Below, one piece after another: positions 8,134 through 16,879 of a DNA stretch of 64,000 nt (position 1 is its first letter; the number at the start of each line of letters is the position of its first letter). This DNA is from Bordetella genomosp. 2. Its GTDB lineage: Bacteria > Pseudomonadota > Gammaproteobacteria > Burkholderiales > Burkholderiaceae_B. The notes below the pieces were generated by a model. It saw only the letters and a list, made by a program, of their open reading frames with translations. It ran no database searches and had not been told where the DNA came from. A program made the position numbers and the translations under genes. The stretch lies in the NCBI RefSeq assembly GCF_002261345.1, contig NZ_NEVT01000003.1, forward strand, positions 1,302,001 to 1,366,000, read 5' to 3'.

Positions 8134-8607
8134 ATGGCAAGGCTGAACGACGCGCAGAAGCGCTACATCGTGCAGGCCCTGGCCTGCTATGACACGCCGG
8201 CGCAGGTCGCCGAGGCGGTAAAGGAAGAGTTCGGGCTGGACGTCCACCGGGCGCAGGTCGCCCAGTACGACCCGACCAAGGTGTCCGGCCAGGACCTGGC
8301 CAAGAAGTGGCGCGACCTTTTCGACGACACCCGCAAGCGGTTCCGCGACGAGGTGGCCGAGATCCCGATTGCCGACCAGGCGTACCGGCTGCGCACGCTC
8401 CAGCGCGCCATGGCCAAGGCGGAGCGGCAGGGGAACGTGGCCATGGTGTCGCAGCTGCTCGAGCAGGCCGCGAAGGAGGTGGGCGGGGCGTTTACCAATC
8501 GCCACAAGCACGAGCATGGCGGCCCCAACGGCGGCCCAATTCCCACCGCAAACTTGTCGAAAGAAGAATTCCGGGAGATCGCCCGCGAGTTGCTAGACGA
8601 GGTCTGA
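8134..8607 (+). CDS. DUF2280 protein, terminase small subunit
   Basis: 157 residues. The N terminus (LNDAQKRYIVQALACYDTPAQVAEAVKEEFGL) is a helix-turn-helix-like region typical of DUF2280, followed by RKRFRDEVAEIPIADQAYRLRTLQR, a segment widely shared in phage small terminases. It would recognise phage DNA and feed it to the large subunit encoded one base downstream. A Gly/His-rich linker precedes a short acidic C-terminal helix. The subunit assignment rests on family resemblance plus adjacency. Confidence 0.82.
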   Translation: MARLNDAQKRYIVQALACYDTPAQVAEAVKEEFGLDVHRAQVAQYDPTKVSGQDLAKKWRDLFDDTRKRFRDEVAEIPIADQAYRLRTLQRAMAKAERQGNVAMVSQLLEQAAKEVGGAFTNRHKHEHGGPNGGPIPTANLSKEEFREIARELLDEV

Positions 8608-8608
8608 C

Positions 8609-10000
8609 ATGCGCGAGTACACCGCGGCCGAACGGTTGGCCGCGGCTGAACTGGCGCGCGCTGATCTGTACTTCTACACGCGCTGGATGTTCTACCAGCG
8701 CAGGCGTTTCCCGTGGAAGCGGGCGCGCCAGCACAAGATCCTCTGCGATGCCCTGATGCGGGTCTTCCGGGGCGAGTGCCGGCGGCTGATCGTCAACATG
8801 CCCCCTCGGTATTCCAAGACCGAGATCGCCGTCCAGAACTTCATTTCCTGGGCGCTGGGGCATTTCCCAGATGCCGAGTTCATCCACACGTCCTACGGGG
8901 CCAAGCTGGCGGCGAAGAACTCGCTGCAAACCCGTGACATCCTGGATCACCCGGCCTACCAGGAGATCTTCCCGGGCACGCGCCTGCACCCGTCTTCGAT
9001 GGCCCGGGACGACTGGAAGACCACGGGCGGCGGCGTGATGTACGCCACTGGATCCGAGGGCGCCATTACCGGTTTCGGGGCTGGCAAGCAGCGCGAGGGT
9101 TTCGGTGGCGCCATCGTCATCGACGACCCGCACAAGCCCGACGAGGCCGACAGCGACACGATCCGCGAGGGCGTGATCGAGTGGTTCCAGAACACCCTGG
9201 AGTCGCGGACGAACACGCCCGATACGCCGATCATCGTCATCATGCAGCGCCTGCACCAGAACGACCTGGCGGGCTGGCTGCTGGAAGGCGGCAACGGCGA
9301 GGCCTGGGAGCATGTGTGCATCCCAGTGCGCAACGAGGACGGCACGCCCCTGTGGCCGGAGAAGCACAGCTCCGAGGACCTGGACCGCATGGAGGCGGCG
9401 AACCCCTACGTGTTCGCCGGCCAGTACATGCAGCGCCCCAGCCCGCGCGACGGCGGCGTATTCAAGCCCGGGCGCATCGAGATTGTCGACGCGCTGCCCG
9501 CCGGCCTGGAGCTGCATCGCGGCTGGGACTTGGCCGCGTCCAAGGGCAAGGGCGACTGGACGGTGGGTGCCAAGCTGGGCCGATCCGAGGATGGCGCCCT
9601 CTGGATCGCTGACATCCAGCGCGAGCGCGGCAGCCCCGACGATGTCGAGCGGTTGCTGGTCACCACGGCCAGGGCCGACTGGGTGAAGGTGCTGCAGTCC
9701 ATACCGCAGGATCCTGGACAGGCCGGCAAGGCGCAGGCGACGTACCTGGGCAAGAAGCTCAGCGGCTGCCGCTTCGTCTTCACGCCGGAATCCGGCGACA
9801 AGGCTACCCGCGCCGCGCCGTTTGCCTCCCAAGTCAACGTGGGCAACGTGCGCATGCTGCGCGCGCCCTGGAACCAGGCACTGATCGACGAATTGGCCAT
9901 GTTCCCCAACGGGACCTTCGACGACCAGGTCGACGCCCTGGCCCGGGCCTTCAACAGCATGGGCGACAACCTATCGCGCTTCAAGGCGCTGGCGAGTTGA
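8609..10000 (+). CDS. terL: Terminase large subunit
   Basis: 463 residues. Packaging ATPase motifs: Walker-A-like VNMPPRYSKTE at 62-72 (a deviant P-loop usual in this family), Walker B IVIDDP at 169-174 and a coupling segment PIIVIMQRLHQNDLAG. The C-terminal RNase-H-like nuclease shows GWDLA at 305-309 and FDDQVDALA at 437-445, which carry acidic metal ligands. It pumps DNA into the prohead and cuts concatemers. It directly follows the small subunit and precedes the portal gene. Complete. Confidence 0.96.
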   Translation: MREYTAAERLAAAELARADLYFYTRWMFYQRRRFPWKRARQHKILCDALMRVFRGECRRLIVNMPPRYSKTEIAVQNFISWALGHFPDAEFIHTSYGAKLAAKNSLQTRDILDHPAYQEIFPGTRLHPSSMARDDWKTTGGGVMYATGSEGAITGFGAGKQREGFGGAIVIDDPHKPDEADSDTIREGVIEWFQNTLESRTNTPDTPIIVIMQRLHQNDLAGWLLEGGNGEAWEHVCIPVRNEDGTPLWPEKHSSEDLDRMEAANPYVFAGQYMQRPSPRDGGVFKPGRIEIVDALPAGLELHRGWDLAASKGKGDWTVGAKLGRSEDGALWIADIQRERGSPDDVERLLVTTARADWVKVLQSIPQDPGQAGKAQATYLGKKLSGCRFVFTPESGDKATRAAPFASQVNVGNVRMLRAPWNQALIDELAMFPNGTFDDQVDALARAFNSMGDNLSRFKALAS

Positions 10001-10002
10001 AT

Positions 10003-11286
10003 ATGAGTTTTCACGCGGACGGCTACGAGTCGGCGCTGATCGGACACCGCCGACTGCAGGTCGGCCAGTCCGCGCCGCTGACCGAGCTGCAGCTGTACGC
10101 CAGCGGCGGCATCTTCGGCCGGGTGGTGGACGCGCCGGCCGACGACGCCGTGGCGCGCGGCGTCACCATCAAGGGCGACGATGGCCGAATCGCGGCCGAG
10201 CTGGACCGCCTGAAGGTGTTGCCGGCGCTGGCCGATGGCATGCGCTGGGCTCGCCTGACCGGCGGCGCGGCGATCATGCCGATCACCGACGACAGCGCCC
10301 GGCTGGATGCGCCGCTGAACCCGGCGCGCCTGCGCCAGATCCACGAGTTCCGAGTCTTCGACCTGACGGACATCGATGCTTCGGAGCGCCGGTACCGCGA
10401 CCCGTACAAGGCGAACTACGGGCAGCCGGAGGTCTACCGGGTCCGAAGCCTGGCGCCCGATGACGGCACGGCCGTCTTCTACGTGCACGAATCCCGGCTG
10501 ATCCCGATTCCGGGCGACCCGCTGCCGCGTCGGCTTGCCGCCGTGACTGGCGTGCCCTGGGCCGGGCGGACCGCTGTCGAGCGCACCTACCGCGCCATCT
10601 GCCGGTACCAGGAAGCCTTGGCGCTGGCCCTGAAGGTGCTGGAACGCAAGCAGCAGGGCGTCTACGGCATGAAGGGCCTGGCCGAGGCGATCCAGGCGAA
10701 TCAGGAAGCCGCTGTGCAAAAACGCATCGACCTGGTCGACGCCGTGCGCGGACTGCTGAACACCGTGGCGATTGACAGCGAGGACGAGTACGTCATCCAC
10801 GACGCCAACGTGTCGGGCGTGCGCGACCTGGTGAACGAGTTCCAGGTGGGGGTGTCGGCCGAGTGCGGCATGCCGGTCACGATCCTGTTCGGCCGGTCGC
10901 CGGCCGGGCAGAACGCTACCGGCGAGGCCGATTTCGACGGCTACTACGACCTGGTCGAGGCCCTGCAGCGCAGCAAGGGAACGCCGGCGCTCGAGCGCGT
11001 CGTGTCGCTGATCCTGGCGCAGGAGTCGTTCGCCAATCCGCCCGAGGCCTGGTCGATCTCCTGGCCGTCGCTGAAAAGTCCGACGCCAAAGGAAGAGGCG
11101 GACGTACGCGAGACGAATGCCAAGGCGGAAAAGGCCGAGATGGAGGCCTTGTCGCTGGCCGTGGACAACGGCCTTAGCGAGGACGAGGCGCGGGCCTACA
11201 TGAAGGAGCGCGGGCAGTATGGCCTCAAACCTGATGAATCCGGCGGGCGCACCGCGGCCACGCAGTACGCCGCGCAGACCGCGTAA
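10003..11286 (+). CDS. DUF1073 phage portal protein
   Basis: 427 residues from the ATG at 10003 (a TTG six bases earlier is also in frame). Portal features are YASGGIFGRVVDAPADDAVARG near the start, GGAAIMPI, HESRLIPIPGDPLP, and the conserved GRSPAGQNATGEADFDGYYD loop near 300. A charged C-terminal tail follows. It forms the dodecameric ring through which DNA enters the head and to which the tail joins. Databases sometimes label this family 'anti-CBASS Acb1-like'; I see no paired HxT/HxS motifs of Acb1, so portal is the better call. Confidence 0.88.
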   Translation: MSFHADGYESALIGHRRLQVGQSAPLTELQLYASGGIFGRVVDAPADDAVARGVTIKGDDGRIAAELDRLKVLPALADGMRWARLTGGAAIMPITDDSARLDAPLNPARLRQIHEFRVFDLTDIDASERRYRDPYKANYGQPEVYRVRSLAPDDGTAVFYVHESRLIPIPGDPLPRRLAAVTGVPWAGRTAVERTYRAICRYQEALALALKVLERKQQGVYGMKGLAEAIQANQEAAVQKRIDLVDAVRGLLNTVAIDSEDEYVIHDANVSGVRDLVNEFQVGVSAECGMPVTILFGRSPAGQNATGEADFDGYYDLVEALQRSKGTPALERVVSLILAQESFANPPEAWSISWPSLKSPTPKEEADVRETNAKAEKAEMEALSLAVDNGLSEDEARAYMKERGQYGLKPDESGGRTAATQYAAQTA

Positions 11287-12061
11287 GTGGCGCTATCCGG
11301 CCGGGCAGGAGGCAGATTATGCTGCCGCCCTGGACCAGATTGCGCGCCGGACGACCGAGGCCGTAACCGCACATGTCCTGCCGGCGCTGGGCGCCGCGCA
11401 GCGTGGCGACGACCTGAACAGCATCCCGGAGACCGAGGGCTGGTACGAGACGCTGCGCCAGGCCTTCCTGGCGGCGCTGAGCGCGGCATCGGTCGATGAC
11501 GAGGCGGTCGGCAGTCTGGTGGCGCTGGTGGCGCGCCGCGTCGAGCGGTTCAACGCCGAGCAGTTCCACCGCACGATCCGGCAGGCCTACGGCGTCGACA
11601 TCTTCAAGGCAGAGCCCAGGCTGGGCCAGCTGGCCACCATCTGGGAGGCCGAGAACATCAAGCTGATCAAGTCGATCCCGGCGCAGTACCTGGAAGGCCT
11701 GCACGGCAAGGTGGTGGCGGCCGTCCAGAAGGGGACCAGCCTGCGAGAGCTGACGGCCCTGGTGCGGCAGACCTACAAGATGCCGCGCAACCGAGCCGAG
11801 CTGATCGCCCGCGACCAGGTCGGCAAGCTGAATGGCCAGTTGACCGAGTACCGACAGCAGAACATCGGTGTCGAGGAGTACCGGTGGCGCGGCGTTCTGG
11901 ACGAGCGCGAGCGCGAGGAACACGTGGCGCGCGAGGGCGAGGTGTTCCGCTGGGACAAGCCGCCCGAAGATGGCCACCCCGGCCAGCCTATCCGCTGCCG
12001 GTGCTGGGCCGAGGCAGTGCTGCCGCTGTTTGAAGACCTGGACGCCCTGGTCGTCCACTGA
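11219..12061 (+). CDS. Phage minor head protein (SPP1 gp7/Mu gpF-like)
   Basis: 280 residues, overlapping the portal gene by 68 bases. The C-terminal part holds the head-morphogenesis signature: MPRNRAELIARDQVGKLNGQ, then WRGVLDEREREEHVAREGEVF and a C-terminal HPGQPIRCRCWAE, the 'D.R.R..H..l.G ... p.cRC' pattern of SPP1 gp7/Mu gpF. The N-terminal ~150 residues are helical. Such proteins bind the portal and join procapsid assembly or ejected DNA. An alternative ATG five codons in is possible. Confidence 0.87.
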   Translation: MASNLMNPAGAPRPRSTPRRPRKWRYPAGQEADYAAALDQIARRTTEAVTAHVLPALGAAQRGDDLNSIPETEGWYETLRQAFLAALSAASVDDEAVGSLVALVARRVERFNAEQFHRTIRQAYGVDIFKAEPRLGQLATIWEAENIKLIKSIPAQYLEGLHGKVVAAVQKGTSLRELTALVRQTYKMPRNRAELIARDQVGKLNGQLTEYRQQNIGVEEYRWRGVLDEREREEHVAREGEVFRWDKPPEDGHPGQPIRCRCWAEAVLPLFEDLDALVVH

Positions 12062-12071
12062 GGAAATCCCC

Positions 12072-13154
12072 ATGGTTATGCGATTCGACCGCGTGGCATT
12101 CAAGGCCACGCGCACCGACGAGGGCTACATCAAGGACACGCCGGTGCTGACCCGCACCGGCGTCTTCGTCTATCTGGACGGCCAGGGCCGCGAGCGCCGC
12201 GAGTACCGGCCGCCCGACGAGGTGTTCAACGCCGATTCGCTGGCCAGCCTGAAGGGCGTGCCGGTCACCGACACCCACCCGGGCAAGGTCAGCGCGCGCA
12301 ACGTCAAGCAGCACATGATCGGCACCGTGCTGTCCGAGGGCCGGCAGGACGGCGACCGCGACATGGTCGGCGATGTCGTGATCTACGACGCCAGCCCGAT
12401 CGACGAGGGCGGGAAAAAGGAGCTGTCGCTCGGCTACGAGCTCGAGCTCGATGAAACCCCGGGCGTGTCGCCCGACGGCGAGCGGTACGACGCCGTCCAG
12501 CGACGCATCCGATACAACCACCTGGCGGTGGTCAAACGCGGCCGCGCGGGCAACGCGCGGCTCAACCTGGACGCGGCGGACGCCGTAACGAAAACCGAAG
12601 AGGACAATGACATGAGCATGGTCAAGATCCGCCTCGATTCCGGCCTGTCGTACGACGCGGCCCCGGAAGTGGCGAACGAACTGGAGCGCCTGCGCGCCGA
12701 CGCAGCCGAGCTGCGGCAGAAGGTCGACGTCGAGGCGGCCCGTGCCGACACCGAGAAGGCGCGCGCCGACAAGGCCGAGGCCGACATCAAGAAGGCCCGC
12801 GAGGACGCCCACGCGGCCGCGCTGGCCCGCGTGAAGCTGGAAGCCGCCGCCACCGCCCACAAGGTGGAATTCAAGGCCGACACGACCGACCGCGCGCTGC
12901 GCGAAGGCGTGATCAAGGCCATCCGGGGCGACGGCTTCGACCTGACCGGCAAGTCGGACGGCTACGTCGAGGCGGCCTTCGACCTGGCCGTGGCTGACAG
13001 CGCCGGCCGTCAGGACGCCGCGGCGTCCCAGCGCCAGACGGTCAGCGGCCAGCCCGGCCAACCGACCACCCAGATGAACCAGGACGGCGGCAACCAGCCC
13101 AAGTCCGCCGCCCAGGCGCGCGCCGCGATGATCGCCGCCCGGAACAAGGAATAA
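12072..13154 (+). CDS. DUF2213 protein, probable head protease/scaffold
   Basis: 360 residues. The N-terminal ~170 residues (FKATRTDEGYIKDTPVLTRTG, then FVYLDGQGRERREYRPPDEVF and GVPVTDTHPG) are typical of DUF2213, a family placed like prohead protease/scaffold genes. The rest is a long charged coiled coil (ELERLRADAAELRQKVDVEA and on to about residue 270) and a low-complexity Gln/Ala tail, as expected of a scaffold. It lies between the head morphogenesis and cement genes. Protease activity is inferred from family and place; no catalytic residues are assigned. Confidence 0.8.
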   Translation: MVMRFDRVAFKATRTDEGYIKDTPVLTRTGVFVYLDGQGRERREYRPPDEVFNADSLASLKGVPVTDTHPGKVSARNVKQHMIGTVLSEGRQDGDRDMVGDVVIYDASPIDEGGKKELSLGYELELDETPGVSPDGERYDAVQRRIRYNHLAVVKRGRAGNARLNLDAADAVTKTEEDNDMSMVKIRLDSGLSYDAAPEVANELERLRADAAELRQKVDVEAARADTEKARADKAEADIKKAREDAHAAALARVKLEAAATAHKVEFKADTTDRALREGVIKAIRGDGFDLTGKSDGYVEAAFDLAVADSAGRQDAAASQRQTVSGQPGQPTTQMNQDGGNQPKSAAQARAAMIAARNKE

Positions 13155-13163
13155 GGAGCTGAC

Positions 13164-13616
13164 ATGTACGAGGACTACATGCTGCCGGCCTTCGCCGGCA
13201 TGAAGGTGGATTCGGGCGACGACCGCGTCGAATCCTTCCCGGCCGCCGGCGACCTCGCCGTGGGCGTGGTGTGCGGCACCAATGCCAGCGGCCTGCTGGT
13301 GGCCGGGCCCGGCACCAAGGTGCGCGGTGTGTCGCTGCACACCGCCACGCTGCCCTACGACCGCTACCGCTACGTCGAGGGCGACAGCGTGTCGACGATG
13401 ACGCGCGGTCTCGTCTGGGCGCGTGTCACCGCCGCCGGCACCGTGACCGAGGACGGCCCGGTGAAGTTCGCCGCCGACGGCACGGTGTCGGACGGCGGCG
13501 CCAACACCCTGAACAACGCGGTCTTCCGCAGCGGCATCGTGACCGGCCCGAACGGCCAGCAGATCGCCCGCGTGGAGCTGCACAACCCGTTCAGCGTGCC
13601 GCCCGCGGCGCCTTAA
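13164..13616 (+). CDS. Head decoration / structural cement protein
   Basis: 150 residues, beta-rich and glycine-rich (AVGVVCGTNASGLLVAGPGTKVRGVSL split across two strands), with the composition of small capsid-decorating proteins I recall as 'structural cement protein Gp24'. It lies directly before the major capsid gene with a terminator-like hairpin between them. It would bind the mature capsid surface and stabilise it against DNA pressure. Assignment is by family resemblance and position. Confidence 0.7.
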   Translation: MYEDYMLPAFAGMKVDSGDDRVESFPAAGDLAVGVVCGTNASGLLVAGPGTKVRGVSLHTATLPYDRYRYVEGDSVSTMTRGLVWARVTAAGTVTEDGPVKFAADGTVSDGGANTLNNAVFRSGIVTGPNGQQIARVELHNPFSVPPAAP

Positions 13617-13641
13617 TCGCGTCTCCGAACCCACCCCATAG

Positions 13642-13665
13642 GGCCCGCCTCGAGCGGGCCTTTTT
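13642..13665 (+). terminator. Hairpin with T tract between cement and capsid genes
   Basis: Seven-bp GC stem (GGCCCGC / GCGGGCC), five-base loop and a T5 run. Inside the late operon it probably acts as a partial terminator or mRNA-stabilising element that sets capsid gene dosage. Confidence 0.75.
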
Positions 13666-13683
13666 CATTTCCGCGAGGGAAAG

Positions 13684-14643
13684 ATGGAACACATGCATTA
13701 TGACCAGGCCGACCTGGCCGGCGTTCAGGCCTTTGCCCCGACCATGGGCGGCCTGCGCGAAGACGAGGGCATCTATGCCGCCCGCGAGCTCGACTACGTG
13801 AAGTCGCGCACCTACGACAAGAAGCTGCCCCCGATGAAGGGCCTGCAGCTGGTGCCCCAGTCCAGCGAAGTGCCGGAATGGGCCGAAACCTACACCTACA
13901 AGGTGTATGACCAGGTCGGGATCGCCAAGATCATCGCCAACTACGCCGACGACCTGCCGCGCGTGGACGTCTACGGCCAGGAAGTCACCGCCCGGATCAA
14001 GGATATCGGCGACTCCTACGGTTACAACGTGGGCGAGCTGCGCGCCAGCATGGCCATGCGCACGTCCCTGCCCACCCGCCGGGCCGCAGCGGCGCGCCGC
14101 GCCATCGAGGTCAAGCAGAACCAGATCGCCATGGTGGGCGACGCCGCTCACAAGTTGTACGGGCTGACCAATCACCCGAACATCGGCATCACCACGGGGC
14201 TCAATGGCGACTGGGCGAATCCGGCCACCACGGCGGACCAGATCCTGTCGGACCTGAACGCGCTGTACAACGCCGTGCGGCTGCAGTCGAAGGGCGTGCA
14301 CACCCCCAATGTGCTGACGATCCCGAGCACGCAGTACGCGGCGTTGTTCTCGAAGCGTCTGTCGGACTCGGGTGGTCTGACCGTAGGCGAGTTCTTCCTC
14401 AAGCAGCACCCGGGCCTGCGCATCGAGGACGTGCCCGAACTGGCCGATGCTGGCACCGGCGGCGTCTCGATGGCGATCATGTACGAGCGCAGCGAGGAGA
14501 ACCTGAGCATGGAGAACCCCATGCCGTTCAACCAGCTCGCGGCGCAGGCGCGCAACCTGGAGCTGGTCGTGCCGTGCTTGGCGCGTACCGGTGGCGTCGC
14601 GGTGTATTACCCGCTGGCGCTGACCAAAGCGGAGGGCATCTGA
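13684..14643 (+). CDS. DUF2184 major capsid protein
   Basis: 319 residues. Contains YVKSRTYDKKLPPMKG, the encapsulin/HK97-like pattern ETYTYKVYDQVGIAKIIANY, and a C-terminal LELVVPCLARTGGVAVYYPLAL, which match the DUF2184 major capsid family as I recall it. Length is usual for the HK97-fold coat. It follows a GAGGGAAAG ribosome site and its own upstream hairpin, as expected for the most abundant late protein. It builds the icosahedral shell with the cement protein. Confidence 0.87.
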   Translation: MEHMHYDQADLAGVQAFAPTMGGLREDEGIYAARELDYVKSRTYDKKLPPMKGLQLVPQSSEVPEWAETYTYKVYDQVGIAKIIANYADDLPRVDVYGQEVTARIKDIGDSYGYNVGELRASMAMRTSLPTRRAAAARRAIEVKQNQIAMVGDAAHKLYGLTNHPNIGITTGLNGDWANPATTADQILSDLNALYNAVRLQSKGVHTPNVLTIPSTQYAALFSKRLSDSGGLTVGEFFLKQHPGLRIEDVPELADAGTGGVSMAIMYERSEENLSMENPMPFNQLAAQARNLELVVPCLARTGGVAVYYPLALTKAEGI

Positions 14644-14644
14644 C

Positions 14645-14971
14645 ATGGAAAAGCACGTCAAGAACCTGGCGGCGTTCGCCATCGTGACCGCCGCTGGCGA
14701 GGTCATTCCGCCCCTGCAGACCTCCAAGGCGCCCATCGACATCACCAAGCGCGACACCGCGGCGCTGATCAAGCGCGGCGCGCTCGAGGTGGTCGGCGGG
14801 GGCAATGCGGCCGGCGACGAAGGCAACGAACCGCTCGACCCGGCCACCATGAAGGCTGCCCAGCTCAAGGCCGAGCTGGACAAGCTGGGCGTCGAGTACG
14901 CCGGCAACGCCAGCACCGAGGTGCTGCGCGAGCTGTACGTGTCGAAGCTGGCCGAGCAGGCGGGGCAGTAG
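14645..14971 (+). CDS. Small head protein with HeH/LEM-like C-terminal motif
   Basis: 108 residues. The N-terminal half is a small beta domain ending in KRDTAALIKRGALEVV. The C-terminal MKAAQLKAELDKLGVEYAGN resembles a helix-extended-loop-helix (SAP/LEM-like) nucleic-acid-binding motif. It lies between the capsid gene and the DUF4054 connector, so it probably belongs to the head or neck. Exact role unknown. Confidence 0.6.
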   Translation: MEKHVKNLAAFAIVTAAGEVIPPLQTSKAPIDITKRDTAALIKRGALEVVGGGNAAGDEGNEPLDPATMKAAQLKAELDKLGVEYAGNASTEVLRELYVSKLAEQAGQ

Positions 14972-14973
14972 GC

Positions 14974-15354
14974 ATGGCCGCCACCGTCGAGCTACTGGAC
15001 TTCCTGGCGCCGGCGGTGGCGGGCATGTCGGCCGAGGACAAGCAGAAGGCCCTGGACATCGCCGCCGGTTACCGGCCGGCATGCCTGCCGGAGGCCAAGC
15101 AGGACGAGGCGCAGGCCTGGTATGCCGCCTGGTTGCTGTACGGGCGCCTGCAGCAGCTGGCCGGCCAGGAGCAGGGCGCCACGCCCTTGCCGGGCGTGAT
15201 CAGCGAGAAAGAGGGCGACTTGTCGCGCACTTACGGGCGCGCTGACGGCGCCGAGGATCCGGCGGGTTTCTTCGGCCACTATGACCGGCTGGCCAAGCTG
15301 TGCCGCGCCGGTGCGATCACGGTCGGAACGAGGCGCAGGTATGGCTGCTGTTAA
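14974..15354 (+). CDS. DUF4054 head-tail connector
   Basis: 126 residues. The run ALDIAAGYRPACLPEAKQDEAQAWYAAWLLYG followed by LPGVISEKEGDLSRTYG and a short tail fits DUF4054, a gp6-like helical head-tail connector adaptor located after the capsid gene in many phages. It would form the first ring below the portal. Two terminal Cys are unusual but probably not functional. It overlaps the next gene by 14 bases. Confidence 0.75.
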   Translation: MAATVELLDFLAPAVAGMSAEDKQKALDIAAGYRPACLPEAKQDEAQAWYAAWLLYGRLQQLAGQEQGATPLPGVISEKEGDLSRTYGRADGAEDPAGFFGHYDRLAKLCRAGAITVGTRRRYGCC

Positions 15355-15799
15355 GACCATCGACCGCGGGCTGAACCGCCTGATGGCCCAGGCCCGTGCG
15401 CTGGACGGGTCCGGCGTGAAGTTCGGCATTCAGGGCGACGCCGGCGCAGACCCGGAAAGCGGCGCCGACCTGGTCGACATCGCCGTCTGGAACGAGTACG
15501 GCACCGAGCACATCCCGGCGCGGCCGTTCATGCGGGACTTTGCCGAGAAGAACGGCAAGGTGCTGGGCCAGGCGATGGACCGTGTCGCCATGGCGGTGCA
15601 GGATGGCCGGCTGTCGGCCGATGCCGGGCTGGACCAGCTGGGTACCTTCGCGGAACGCCACCAGAAGGCGCACGTGCAGCAGTCGAAGGCCTGGGCGGTG
15701 CCGAATGCGCCGTCCACGGTAGCCAAGAAGGGCAGTGACGTGCCGCTGATCGACCAGGGCGTCATGGTCAACGCCATTCGCTACGAGAAGGTGCGCTGA
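15341..15799 (+). CDS. Phage neck/tail-completion protein (HK97 gp10-like)
   Basis: 152 residues from the ATG at 15341, preceded by GGCGCAGG. The motif VWNEYGTEHIPARPFMRDF (about 48-66) is the hallmark of the HK97 gp10/tail-completion family; the C terminus (PLIDQGVMVNAIRYEKVR) matches the usual 'PLidTG.m..si.y.v'. It would join the tail tube to the neck. Its last base is the first base of the next start codon. Confidence 0.82.
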   Translation: MAAVKTIDRGLNRLMAQARALDGSGVKFGIQGDAGADPESGADLVDIAVWNEYGTEHIPARPFMRDFAEKNGKVLGQAMDRVAMAVQDGRLSADAGLDQLGTFAERHQKAHVQQSKAWAVPNAPSTVAKKGSDVPLIDQGVMVNAIRYEKVR

Positions 15800-16155
15800 T
15801 GGGCTTTCGCAGACCGCAGACCATCCGGCCGCGTGCGGGCGGGCAGTACGTGAAGGGTCGATGGGTCGAAGGTGCCGACGCGGTGCCGTACACGATCCAG
15901 GCCTCGGTGCAGCCGGCCAGACTGTCCGACTACGACATGCTGCAGCCCAACGCCGAGGGCCGGCGCATTACGGCTGCCGTGCGCATCTACACCACCGCGG
16001 TGTTGAATGTGGCCGGCCAGGACGATCAGAACGGCGACCGCCTGGTCTGGAACCGGGCGCCACACCCTGGCGACTACCTGGTGGTGGCCGTGGCGCCCTG
16101 GCAGTCAGGCGTCATTTCGCATTACCGCTACCTGGCGGTGCTGCTTGCAAACTGA
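15799..16155 (+). CDS. Phage head-tail joining protein, unassigned
   Basis: 118 residues, small and beta-rich (IQASVQPARLSDYDMLQPNAEGRRI split, then a C-terminal YLVVAVAPWQSGVISHYRYLAV). No family recognised with confidence. The position between the gp10-like and neck-terminator genes, tightly packed, suggests a stopper or head-closure protein. The 151 bases after it carry no gene; they are very GC-rich and I see no clear signal in them. Confidence 0.6.
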   Translation: MGFRRPQTIRPRAGGQYVKGRWVEGADAVPYTIQASVQPARLSDYDMLQPNAEGRRITAAVRIYTTAVLNVAGQDDQNGDRLVWNRAPHPGDYLVVAVAPWQSGVISHYRYLAVLLAN

Positions 16156-16306
16156 GTGCCCACAGAGCCCCGGCAGTCTGGGCCGGGCCCGACGGGGTTA
16201 AGCGTCGGGAAAGGACTACCGCGCCGGGCGGGGCAGCCAGACACCGGGAGGGCAGTACCGAGTCGGCGCAGGCCGATAGCCCCATCGGTACACACAAAGG
16301 ACCACA

Positions 16307-16822
16307 ATGGACGCCCAACAAGCCATCTTCGACCTGATCGAGCACGCGGCCGGCGGTATCCCTGTGATTTTCCGCGACGGCAACGGCCCGCGGCCAGGCA
16401 AGCCGTACATGACCCTGAAGGTCACGCCGGCGGCGCGCTTGCCGGTGCATCTGGGCGCTGTGGACCAGGACGGGCGCCAGGATGTGTCGGCGCACCGCGA
16501 CGCCGGCGTCGAACTGCAGTGCTTCGGCGACGACGCCTTCCAGGTGCTGGACGAGCTGAGCCTGCGCCTGGGCTTTCCCAGTCTGGTGGACTTCGCCAAC
16601 TCGCTGGACCTGGCCGTGTTCGACGTCGGCGACGTCCAGGACCTGCCGGTACCCCGCGACGACGCCCGGTTCGAGCCGCGCGCCGTGCTCGAGCTGCGCG
16701 TGCGCTACACGGGCACGCTCGCCGACGAGGTTGGCTACTTCGAGGCGGTCGAGGTCACCGGCACCTTTACCGGCGGCGCAACAGAGCTGCCGCCCATCCA
16801 GATCACCACTGCGGCGTCCTGA
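16307..16822 (+). CDS. Phage neck terminator gp12-like protein
   Basis: 171 residues preceded by an AGGACC ribosome site. The pattern GRPGKPYMTLKV-like (PRPGKPYMTLKVTPAA, about 28-43), VELQCFGDDAFQVLDELSLRLGF and the C-terminal EPRAVLELRVRYTG fits the 'phage neck terminator' family (LIC_12616-like). Such proteins cap the tail tube and sheath end where the tail meets the head. It lies directly upstream of the sheath gene. Confidence 0.75.
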   Translation: MDAQQAIFDLIEHAAGGIPVIFRDGNGPRPGKPYMTLKVTPAARLPVHLGAVDQDGRQDVSAHRDAGVELQCFGDDAFQVLDELSLRLGFPSLVDFANSLDLAVFDVGDVQDLPVPRDDARFEPRAVLELRVRYTGTLADEVGYFEAVEVTGTFTGGATELPPIQITTAAS

Positions 16823-16841
16823 CGTCGCCAGCCTTGCATCC

Positions 16842-16867
16842 GGCCGCCTTCGGGCGGCCATTTCTTT
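16842..16867 (+). terminator. Hairpin before the sheath gene
   Basis: Seven-bp stem GGCCGCC / GGCGGCC with a stable TTCG loop, then TTTCTTT. Probably a partial terminator or stabiliser 5' of the abundant sheath message. Confidence 0.6.
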
Positions 16868-16879
16868 GGAGCCACGACA

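Noticed and set aside
10003..11286. Portal protein as an anti-CBASS Acb1 nuclease
   Set aside because: Database names for DUF1073 mention Acb1, but the protein has portal motifs and no paired HxT/HxS phosphodiesterase motifs; position after terL also says portal.
16156..16306. Possible small gene or RNA in the 151-base GC-rich gap of the late operon
   Set aside because: No start with a ribosome site giving a plausible peptide and no clear structured RNA; left as unassigned.
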